Shown here piece after piece: positions 1-10,039 of a DNA stretch of 64,000 bases. The DNA comes from Dentipellis sp. KUC8613. Lineage: Eukaryota > Basidiomycota > Agaricomycetes > Russulales > Hericiaceae. The notes under the pieces are model-generated. The model saw only the letters and a program-made list of their open reading frames with translations. It did no database searches and had not been told where the DNA came from. The translations under genes and the position numbers were made by a program. The stretch covers positions 8,414-72,413 of the forward strand of contig NSJX01000016.1 in the NCBI GenBank assembly GCA_002286715.1, in the 5' to 3' direction. The stretch's first letter is position 1. Each line of letters begins with the position of its first letter.

Positions 1-395
1 TAAGGGATAATGATTCAATGGCCAGGTAAGAGAGAGACAGGACAACTTCACCCAAAGTTGTCTCTTTTAGGATAATGAAAAATTTCTCTACCCCTTTAAT
101 TTAATAACATTCATTACAAGCAAAACAACCCCTGTACCAAGCACCATGAAAAGATAGGATGATTCTGGCTTGAAAATCTCATTCCTCTCAAGCCAAACTA
201 CTGCTTCAGCTCAATACAAATTTGAATTTATGAGAGACACAGACATCCAAAAATTATGAAATTTGTACTGTATGTGAATCTAATGATAGTGCATCTATAT
301 GTAGATTTTCACAGTGATTAAAGAAAAGCTGAAGCCTGTACAAAATGAACTCTAATGATTGGAAATGATTTACAAAATCTCATAAAGTAAAACAT

Positions 396-526
396 AGATG
401 AATCAGATCCTGCCGCTTGCCGGCCCACTCCACCCTAGTGAAATTATGTAATAATTTGAAATTAAGATGCATGGACCCTCAGAGATGAATCAGAACCTGC
501 CGCTTGCCGGCCCACTCCTCACTAGT
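396..526 (+). repeat. Two direct copies of a 44-bp repeat unit
   Basis: Two near-identical units lie at about 396-438 and 483-526. Each starts AGATGAATCAGA and contains the core CTTGCCGGCCCACT. The same unit recurs at 2707-2750 and, inverted, at 2617-2660. Read on the minus strand the unit begins near CTAGTG, then AGTGGGCCGGCAAGC, which looks like a DNA-transposon terminus. No matching left end is visible for these two copies, so the element may extend beyond the window edge. Confidence 0.6.
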
Positions 527-1986
527 CTCTGAGTTGGTAGGGGTCGTCGTCGCAGTTGTCGTCTGTGTTGGGTTGGTAGAAGACATGGTGTGGGCAGGTG
601 GGGGTGGAGCGGGTTTGACTGGAGTGAACAACCCGGGTGGAGGTGGAATGACGCGAGGGAGTGGATGGGGACGAGGAGTTGGTGCAGGGGTTGTAGGTTG
701 GGGAGGTGGTGCAATGGGTGGAGTTGGAGGTCGTAGTGAGCGTGCTCGCTGCTGTTGCAAGACTGCAAGGTGTTCCTCTTCTTCCATGGAGGCTACAAAC
801 TCGTCTGCAGTGAGGAATACGTTTGTTGATTCCCAGAACCAATCGTCTCCTTTCGCCGAGAGCTGTGGTCTCCAGGCTACAACTGTTCGAGTGAATGTTC
901 CTGTAACTCCTCTCTTCCATGCGTAATACTTGCGGGTGACTGCGTTGAAGCTAATCCCTGTGGGTATACGGATGGGGTTGGCACGAGGGGCTTCAGGGGA
1001 CTGGTCGGGAGGAGGAAGGACGTTGGCAGAGGGAGGGATACTCGGGTGGAGACAGCGGTATTCTTCTGCTGCAACGTCGAAGTCGGCAAGCTCTAGGTCG
1101 GTGTAGGTGTCCGAGAAGTACCACTGGTCGAACTGGTTATTCCTTTGGAACTGGGCAGTGTGAGATCCTCCTAAGGTGAGAACCCGATACTCAAGGTTTA
1201 CGTCGTCGTATGTGAAGCCGGGAGGAAGCGGGTCACTTATATGGCGAGGGTCGGATGGGTCGATGGTCTCGGGAGTGGTGGACTCAATGGTGATTAATAC
1301 AGTTCAACACGCTTCCAGAAATCCTCGTCCGTCAGTTCTTCAGTAGGTACCTGAGGTGGAACAACCACAGGTGATGCTGGCCGATAGGGCGAGGAAGATC
1401 CGAGAGATGGTGTATACCGAGCAGTGTTGTCTTCTACAGGGGAAAGGGCTCGAGGCAAGGGCGGTGGTGACGGGGAAGGTGATGGGACACCGTAGATAGT
1501 ACGAGACTGAAACTGGAAGTCGGCGTCTAGTACGGCAGCTGGGGCTGGTGGAAACCGAGGATAGAAGCGATAGTAGCGAGTGTCTCGATAGCCGTAGGAA
1601 AAGGTCTCCAAGTCGACGTCAAAGGAGGTTTGGATCTGGACGTACAGGCGGATTTTGAGACGGTTCCCGTAGTTCCACTCAATAGTAACCAGCCACTGTC
1701 CGTCTATATCCCAACCGTAATCGTGACTGTGAAGATGCTCCTGAAGTTCTTCTTCTTCCCAGATGTCGACTCTGCTGACTGGTAAGGTGATAGCAAGTTG
1801 AGCAAGGATGTGATCGTGGTGAGCAGAGTTGAAGATATGTTCTCGGGAGGGCGATGTGACCATGAATTTTACGTCGTGAAGACGGCAGATGAGGGTTGAT
1901 GAAAGGTGAGGTGGGTGTAGGAGAGATTGTCCAGGTGTCAAGACTGGTGCTAAGACGACTAGAGATTCGAGAACCACCCAAGTCAC
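479..1986 (-). pseudogene. Broken proline-rich repeat-associated protein (two overlapping frames)
   Basis: Two long open frames follow each other on the minus strand. The first (1986 down to 1294) ends FWKRVELY then TAA. The second is open from 1303 to 479 and continues a similar composition, ending in a Pro/Thr-rich tail. The frames overlap by about 10 nt in a way that a single -1 shift would join. The first frame carries an acidic/aromatic segment and a Ser/Pro-rich linker. The second has a WYFSDTYTDLELADFDV segment, a basic YYAWKRGVTGTF segment and a long Pro-rich tail. I do not recognise a named domain. The 44-bp repeats lie on both sides of the pair, and the second frame ends inside one copy, so this is probably a transposon-associated protein. 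Whether the break is a mutation, an intron I cannot see, or a programmed frameshift is unresolved. Confidence 0.45.
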
Positions 1987-2616
1987 CGACCGGACCGGGT
2001 ATGAGAGTGATTGAGGCGGATGAGAGTGCCGACGAGGTCAAGGACACAGTGCAACTGGTATTTGCCAGGTACAGTACGAGTAGACGAAATGGACAATCTA
2101 GGGAACTATGGACAGAGCGAGGTGGTATATATGTGACAGAGAACAATAGCATAGTGTCCAGAACGGGAACAATAGGGAATCTGAATGGGTACAGTAGTGT
2201 ACAGTAATGGGCACAGCCCAGAATAGAGAACAATGGGACGGACCAGAAAGGGAATACAATGGGAGAGGCTATGTGGTCAAGGCTGTGTGGTCATGGGGTC
2301 AAAGGTGCATGTGATCTGTGGTATGGGTCATGTGATCGGACGCATCGCGCGGAAGGAGGCAAGGAAAGTGACAAGAAATGGAGCGATCCTTGACACAGGG
2401 TGCCCTATTCCATAGCAGTCTATAGTACTATGATAGTAGTAGTGATAGTTCTATAGCCCCAAAAGAAATAGACATTGCTATGGCTCTGTATAGGCTATGT
2501 AGGCTATGAACTTCTATAAAGCCATGTAGTTTTTGTCTGATGTAGTTCCTTAGACTGTCAATTTTGTCTGTATCATACTGTACCTGGAATACCAGCTGCA
2601 CTGCACTCTGCACATC

Positions 2617-2750
2617 ACAAGTGAGAAGTGGGCCGGCAAGCAGCATGTTCTGATTCATCTACAATATATGATATCATGTGTTATTTTGAATGAAGATGGC
2701 TCTCATAGATGAATCAGAAACTGCCGCTTGCCGGCCCACTTCTCACTTGT
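2617..2750. mobile_element. 134-bp hairpin (MITE-like) element
   Basis: The 44-bp unit occurs as a near-perfect inverted pair, 2617-2660 and 2707-2750, around a 46-bp spacer. The ends read ACAAGTGAGAAGTGGGCC and its complement. The 8-bp flanks (TGCACATC on the left, CCTTGACA on the right) do not form a target-site duplication, so insertion as a unit is not proven. Confidence 0.5.
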
Positions 2751-3327
2751 CCTTGACACTTGGGTGGTTGTTTCATTGGTTCTAGGCCAGTCTTGACAAT
2801 GGTGTTCATATAGACACCATAGCATAGACTATCAAATATGTATGGCTATATGTACTATGGATACTTGACTAAGACCTATGGGATCTATGGAATAACATAG
2901 CTATCTATGGGTGCTATGGAACCCTCCATAGTTGACCATCTCATTCCATAGCTACCATAGTCTAGATAATTGGGCCCCTTACTATAGAATTCTAATTTTT
3001 TTTAGATGTGTTGCTAGTCATAACACAATGACATGCAGGTGCATATGCAGGGGTGAGTGAGGGCCACAGCAATGCACAGATGGCAAGCATGCACTAAAGG
3101 GAGGGAAGAGGTGGGAACAAGGGCATGCACAAGAGGATGCACATGCATGTCCATTCAAAGACATAAAAAGCATACACTTTGCCAGGGACAAACTGGCCTC
3201 CATTCTAATTTACAGGATCATGTGAATACTGAAGTAGATTGCTTTCTGATAGCCAAAACAGAACTGCCACATGTGTGCTGGCCCACTCCCACTAGTATTC
3301 CTGAGGATAGAACATGAGATCAACTTT
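2751..3327. other. Gene-free repeat region
   Basis: No supported gene. The stretch to about 2960 is crowded with CTATGG/CCATAG words. Near 3285-3300 there is a degenerate copy of the repeat core (CTGGCCCACTCCCACTAGT), possibly the right end of a related element. Confidence 0.4.
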
Positions 3328-5099
3328 CTACCGTAATGCCAATATTCCTGAACCAGTCAAGCCACCACCATGAATCTCTTTCCCTTCTTTTCTTTTCTTT
3401 GCTACAGGAATATCCCATATGCGCCAAAACTTTAAGTTTTCATCCCCTGCTCCAGTGCAAACCATATCACCTGCAGGACTAACAGAGCTGAAGAGCACAC
3501 GTGAATCATGTGCATCCCTAATGTCGGCCACGCGTTCTAGTGATGGGTAGGCATGCACCATGATCGAATTGTTCGGATAACCATGAGTCGATAAAAATTC
3601 TTTCTTGTGAGGTGACCACTGGATTGATGTTACCTGTGCCGGAGTTTTTAAAGAATGCTGGCGCGCTCCTGTGGTGCTATTCCATACGTGAATTGCGGCG
3701 TCGTTTGTCCCTCCCCCACTTGCAAGGAGTGAAGGCTGCCATGGACACCATGCTATGGCCTGTAGTTCTGTCAGCCTCAATTTACCCGAATAAGTCTTTG
3801 ACTCACTTTCACAGCAGCAGTGTGACCCCGCTTTGTCCACTTTGCCAAACCTCTCGCCCCTTCGCCTACATCTCCAACACGACCATCCCATATGTTCACT
3901 ACATTGTCGTTTCCACCGCTGGCCAGCAACTCCCCATCCAGCCTCCATTTAAGACCGCAGACCTCTCCGGAATGGCCAATCAGTTCCATGACCTTGTGCC
4001 GTGCGATGCGGACATCATGGTGCCAAATGCTTCCATCGCCACAGCCAGAACTGAGGACGTGACCATGCCAGCTGAGCGATGCAATCTGTCCCTGATGACC
4101 ACCCATAGTCCTGAGCTTTTGGCCCGCTTCAATGTCCCATAGCTCGACATCTCCTGTGCCCATACCGACACCAAGGAATGCTCCATCGTTCGAGAAGTCG
4201 ACGGCAGAAACGTAAGTCCCCTCTGGGGCCTCTCCGACATGGTCCACAGCACCTGTATCAGCCCTCCAGATGTACGTGTTTTCCCCAAGCGCAACAGCAA
4301 CAATGTTGAGAACAGACCAACTGAGTAGGTTCAGATAGAAGTCGTCCACCATACCGGGCGCATCCAATACGCGCTCTGGTTGGGTTGCGATCTTCCGTGA
4401 CTTGTTCGTTACTGACCCCGTGGATGAAGAAAGCGCACCTTGCCGACTATACAAAGGACGAGCAAACTCACGCTGCTGCGCGAGAGTACTGTCAGTTGCT
4501 GCAGGTGGCGCTTCATGATATGCTAAGACACGCTTGTTGAGTGGGACGCCAGCTGCAGCAGCGAGGCGGGCAGTATGGCCTGGAGATGCGGATTGGGTAT
4601 TGAGAGACATCAACTCTAGCGTGGCTGCAACGTCCGTTTCTTCACGACTCGTAATGAATCGATCTCTCGAGTCTCGCTGGACGATCCACCTGAGCAAGAG
4701 AGAAAACCCAGATAACGAGTGATAACGTACAGTGATAGCAGGCGTAGAGCGCGACCGTTTCGCTTCTGATTTCGAACCAGGAATATAATCTCGCGAGACA
4801 ACATCCAACTTTGCCTCGACACCGCCCTTACGAATGACACCTCCGCTAGCCTGTCGGGACAGTAGATCTGACACGGGAATGCTTCCTGCAGTAGTAGCTC
4901 GTTTCAGAGGAGAGGGAGGTCGTGAGATGAAAGGGTTCGAGGTATCGAACGCCGGCTGCTTTGAAGTTCTCCCGCCCGTCTTTGTGGGCGACGAGATGAA
5001 GACGCTGTTCAATCCAGATATCACAGAAGGCGTGAGAGGAGTTTTCGCCACATCTGAGCGAGAGCGATGTCGGCTAGGTGTTTTCGGATTGAAAGACAT
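3328..5099 (-). CDS. CDC20: APC/C activator Cdc20/Slp1 (WD40)
   Basis: WD40 substrate-recruiting activator of the anaphase-promoting complex, acting in the nucleus at the metaphase-anaphase transition and as the spindle-checkpoint target. Splicing introns 4677-4730 (54 nt) and 3760-3806 (47 nt) gives about 556 residues. The N-terminal third is Ser/Thr-rich. It is followed by a C-box-like DRFITSR, a KRVLAYHEAPP segment, then VLDAPGMVDDFYLNLLSWS, which opens a seven-blade propeller. The APGMVDDFYLNLL wording and VAVALG favour Cdc20/Slp1 over Cdh1. The 54-nt intron is required, because using the nearer AG at 4690 destroys the C-box frame. The protein ends in LR, resembling the C-terminal IR tail of the family. 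The start at 5099 (MSFNPKTPSRH) is preferred over an in-frame ATG 30 nt upstream. Confidence 0.9.
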
Positions 5100-5464
5100 A
5101 GCTAAGGCTGAAGGGGAGACGAAGTGCAACGGCCTTCAGAAGATAGAATGCAAGCTGTTCTGAACAATGTGCCAAGCGTCGCGTCAAGTTGAACCTCACG
5201 TGAACGTGGAGGCGTGGCACGGCCCACAGAGCCGCCCCGGCCCGCCCGCGCAGCCGGACGCTGTCGATGAACTCTGTGATCTTCTGATTTTTCTTTGAAC
5301 ACAGTAAGTATCGACGCTTCGTTTTCCGTGCGAAGGCACAGGTCAACGGCTGGTAGTATTTACATCTGGTGGCGAAACACTTCATATGTGCTATCTCCAT
5401 AACATACAGTATATCCTGCTGCCCGTGCGTACGAAATACCATGATCTACCTATCCTGATAATAG

Positions 5465-6556
5465 CTACCACCGAGATTCTCCATACTCCGTGAGATCCTG
5501 CCTGGCAGTGCTATGTGGTCGCATGTAAGTATCCAATGAGTCCCAATACCCTTCTTCATCCGTGCATGCACCAACCATCTCAGCGAGACTCGCATTGATA
5601 GAAACGGGGGCACTATGAACCCGGCGATGGCTAATTTTCACAGATCCTTCACTAGCCGCCCAGAAATAGGGGACGGTGAGATTCGAACATGAAGTGGACG
5701 ACGATAGCACAGTAACATCAGAGTTCCGCGATCCAGCCAAGTTGTGTCGCACAAGATTGTCGGTAGGAGTCAATAATGACGAGTACACTGATGAAATGAA
5801 TGGTTCGGGTGCAATAGGCGGTGGGAATGGGGGAACGTGAGTAGGCGGAGGATTTGGACAAAATAGGGGCGATTGAGCAAAGACACCAACACCGTCACCG
5901 TCACTGTTAGCCGAAAACGTCTGAGAGATTTCCGATCCATCAGGACGTGTGAGCACAACGTTGTGTCCGGCGACGTTGACCCAAGGCACCGGGTCGCAAG
6001 TTGAAACCCCTGCCTTGCCGACTTGCTTTCCTTTCCCCTGTCTGCTGGCATCTGATACAAGATATCGACAAACGGCATCCTTTGATAGTTTGACGATGAC
6101 CAAGCACAGTAAGAGACCGACGATAACGCTCAAGATTCCAGCTATTACAGCGACTTTACGACGGTGAAGAGATACGTCGGCATTGTCTGGTTCGGTATGG
6201 GAGGGCAAGCCTGAAGTGATAGTATTCTGACTGCATGCAGAGGATGCGGGAGACGCATGAGGAAGACCCAAGCTGAAGGAAGGTGTCCTAGAGGTCGATA
6301 TAGGACCGTTTGGTGCCACAGTCGAAGAAGGCGCTTCCTGGAAGACATGGACAAGGTCGATCGTGATGGGTACAACATCATTTTGACGTTTTGCCCGCGA
6401 AGAGGAGTGTCGCCAACATGGATTCGAGTGATGCAACAAAGGTTTTCCCGCCCCACAAAGCACGGTGCTGCCGGTTCGCGTGTCTCGATGGGCCGGAAGT
6501 CCGAAGCAGGAAATAACGGCTAAGAGGAAACTCGGGATATACAAGTATATCTTCAT
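5465..6556 (-). CDS. Single-pass membrane protein, unknown function
   Basis: Uninterrupted 363-residue ORF. Residues 1-20 are a likely signal peptide. A Ser/Thr/Pro-rich lumenal or extracellular part follows, and residues about 134-157 form one strongly hydrophobic segment after an HRRK basic stretch. The remaining ~200 residues are a Pro/Ser-rich, presumably cytosolic tail. This type I layout is common among fungal surface or mucin-like proteins, but I see no named domain. It is divergent from the ferredoxin gene across about 350 bp. Confidence 0.65.
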   Translation of the reverse strand: MKIYLYIPSFLLAVISCFGLPAHRDTRTGSTVLCGAGKPLLHHSNPCWRHSSSRAKRQNDVVPITIDLVHVFQEAPSSTVAPNGPISTSRTPSFSLGLPHASPASSACSQNTITSGLPSHTEPDNADVSLHRRKVAVIAGILSVIVGLLLCLVIVKLSKDAVCRYLVSDASRQGKGKQVGKAGVSTCDPVPWVNVAGHNVVLTRPDGSEISQTFSANSDGDGVGVFAQSPLFCPNPPPTHVPPFPPPIAPEPFISSVYSSLLTPTDNLVRHNLAGSRNSDVTVLSSSTSCSNLTVPYFWAASEGSVKISHRRVHSAPVSINASLAEMVGACTDEEGYWDSLDTYMRPHSTARQDLTEYGESRW

Positions 6557-6727
6557 CGAAAGACTCGCAAGGTTGAAGTGAAAGGCGGTGGGGCGGTGCG
6601 GGCGTACGAGTTGTAAAGACCGTGTGGGGAGTGGCTGGAGAGGTTGTTTGGAAGGATGCGTAGATGCTGGCGAAGCATGTGTGAACTGGAAGGGAGGTGT
6701 TTGCTGCCGAAGTACTTGAACTAGTTA

Positions 6728-6757
6728 GTCACGTTTAGTCACGTTCTATGGTCACGT
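6728..6757. promoter_or_regulatory. Three GTCACGT motifs in a divergent promoter
   Basis: GTCACGT occurs at 6728-6734, 6738-6744 and 6751-6757. The third is part of GGTCACGTGGG, a CACGTG bHLH-type site. The cluster lies between the membrane-protein gene (start 6556) and the ferredoxin gene (start about 6903). A role in expression is inferred from position only. Confidence 0.35.
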
Positions 6758-6902
6758 GGGTACAACTGGGTTTGGGTCTGGCTTCAGTGACTCTGAGCTA
6801 AACCGTCGCAAGGTCCGAGGCTATAACACTTGTCTTGGTCTGCTTAGAGACTCTCCTCTGATGTTGTCCCCTGCACGTACATTTATTGGGGTTATATCTC
6901 CT

Positions 6903-7608
<706 letters not shown>

Positions 7609-8246
7609 ATGTATGCCTTCCCTTCCGAGCTGATTATCTTATCTTAGGAAAAAAGCCTACTCATCATTAAAACTCCACGAATGGTATATACTCTACTTAA
7701 TAATAATCGTAGTAATGGAATAGCAGTATACGTCGCACTCTCGAAAATATGATCAAGCATCCCCACACCTAGTCACTCCTCTGTCAGTATTTGAGGCACG
7801 TTGCGGCCTGTCATCAGCCGTCTTTGCTGTACCCATAAGGCACGGTCGACAACATACCGTGGTCAGATCTAGTGCTGATTTTCTGGGAAGTAGGCACTAT
7901 TGCCCAGGACTTCCAACTTTCTAACCACCTTCAATTACCATAGTATTGTTAAGTCAATGGTGTATTGATTTCGTACTTTTCACCAATCCACCGTCTATAT
8001 TGAACATGCTGGTGCAAAAGACCCCTTACTATGCACTTATACGTGACTGATTGCTTCAGTTCATTGACATGGTAGAGCGAGACTTTAAGGCACATTCGTT
8101 GCTCCGTCGTCTGATGATGAACAGTTTATATTGCAAAACTTCAGGCAAATCACATAGGCACTATGGGTGCGCTGCCTTTTTCGAGTGCCGTGCGCAGACT
8201 ATTGTAGCTATGTCAGTCGACATGATCCTAAGCAAAAAAAGGTGAA
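7609..8246. other. Intergenic, nothing recognised
   Basis: About 640 bp between the convergent ferredoxin and AP-1 mu genes. It holds only short ORFs without family features and presumably contains both 3' ends. Confidence 0.5.
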
Positions 8247-9880
8247 TTACCTGTAGTCATCTCCATTTTGCGTTATATACCGAACCCATGGCAAAGCCTG
8301 ATAGCCACTCTTCTCCACAATCTTGAGATATCGGACTTGTATTCCGGACACTGTGAAGTAAGGAATCTCGAATTTGACCGTGATCGGTGCACGCTTTTCG
8401 ACGTCTTGTTCTAAAACCGCGTATAGGACATCATGTTTGCGTTTGCCAGGCGATATATGATTGAGCTGGAGAACGAACCTGACTTCACGCTGGGAAGACC
8501 AAAATGAGCTCGCATGAGAAATTCTCTGCCGCCGCCTAGCTGTTTGATTTTCCAGACGAAGGCCGACTTGTCCGGGGCATATTGGACAGAGCCAGTAGAG
8601 GCCTATGGGCACCACAAGCACGGATTGGCCGAGGTACGAAGAAACGTCAGAATAAGACTACAATAAAGAATACCACATACCCTGAACTTGGGACTGTCCG
8701 CATCGTCAGGGACAGGCACGTAAATCTCCACGTTGTTCGCAGTACTTCGTCGCTTGAATTGAGCTTTCACCTTGACCATGTACTCCACCCTGCTTCCTTT
8801 ATGGTTCTCCACGGCAGCTTCAACCCAGACAAGCGGCTTCACAGCCTGGGACAGTCGATAGGACATAAGCTCAAATTCACCGTCTGGAGGTATGAAGGAT
8901 ATTGTGCGATCGTTTTCAAAGCGTGATAGACGAACGCATTGATGGAACTTGACATCCTCCAGTTCAATGGATTTTCCTCGCGACGCTGTATAGCCCGAAT
9001 GAATGGTCATCCAGGCTGTCTGAGGCTCGGAATGACTTACTGCGACCTGTTGTCTCAAACATGACTTTATCATTTAGACCCAATCTCAGCTCAGGCATGC
9101 CAGACAGATAACACTTCATCTTGACAGCGCCCAAGATTTCCGACCGAACAACATTACCGTTAGCATTCACCTTACAATACGTGTGAGTGGCTGCAGGCTG
9201 TATATGGCTTCGGGAAATGATTGCGCACCAAGAGATTGACACTCTCGATAACATCCAGGAACACTTCGTTTTTCCGATACCGAATGCCTTCAGATCGCCA
9301 AGACACGGCATTAGTGACCGCCATTGGCGGTCGGACCTGAATCTCAAGCTTGTGTGATTCCTGGGTGATATACCTATGGCGCAATGAACATTACAGATGG
9401 GTAGAACGAGGGAAGGAAAGACGCACTCCTGGAGGATCTTGCTCTCTGTGGTCTGGGGATATCCAAAGTCCATCATCTCATCCAGCAGCTCGTAAATGAT
9501 CACAAAGTTGTCACGAATCGACTCTTCTTCAAGTTCTTTGAAGTACTCGACAAGGACTTGTGACAGGCGATGAAGGAAGAGGATGATTTCCGCAGCATTG
9601 GAGTTTCGTCGTGATAGTGCAAGGACTGATGAACGGTACTGCTAAATTAGAGCATTCTTGCATGGACGGAGGACATACGGTAGAGATTCGAATGACGAAT
9701 ATGCATGTAGTTGATGCCTTGGTTCGAGAAGCAAGGGGTTACTTGCTGACCTTCTTCCTCTATCTCCAGGATCAATGGGAGGAATCGTTCGATATAGGTA
9801 GCTGGGACATCATCTCGGTATGAACGTTGGATGAGGGGTTTGCCTTTGAGGTCCAGTATTGCGATAAGACTAGCCATCAT
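8247..9880 (-). CDS. APM1: AP-1 clathrin adaptor, mu subunit
   Basis: Medium chain of the AP-1 adaptor, which sorts cargo between trans-Golgi and endosomes. At least five exons are needed. Exon 1 encodes MASLIAILDLKGKPLIQRSYR, the longin-like start. The next pieces read VEYFKELEEESIRDNF, YELLDEMMDFGYPQTTE and SWRSEGIRYRKNEVFLDVIE. The C-terminal mu-homology domain includes MKCYLSGMPELRLGLNDK, FIPPDGEFELMSYR, EYMVKVKAQFKRRSTANNVE and PYFTVSGIQVRYLKIVEKSG. The latter part binds YxxPhi sorting signals. SYR and the SGMPELRLGLNDK wording favour AP-1 over AP-2. The gene begins with two adjacent Met codons (9880 and 9877), and either could be used. The end at GDDYR is slightly shorter than some relatives, so a short extra last exon cannot be excluded. 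Confidence 0.9.
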
Positions 9881-10039
9881 GAACGGAGGTTGGCGGTAAG
9901 TTCAATTACGGTGTCCAGCCTGCGGCCAGAGCAGTTGGGTCACGCGCGACCAACGCAACCAAGTACTTTGCCGCCGGCTGCCGGGTGAGCAAGTGGCATT
10001 TGACGCGCGAATGGCCTATAGTCATGTACGTGCTGAGAG

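Noticed and set aside
504..926. 140-codon plus-strand ORF rich in Gly and Val
   Set aside because: It is the antisense of the Pro-rich minus-strand frame; its composition is a by-product.
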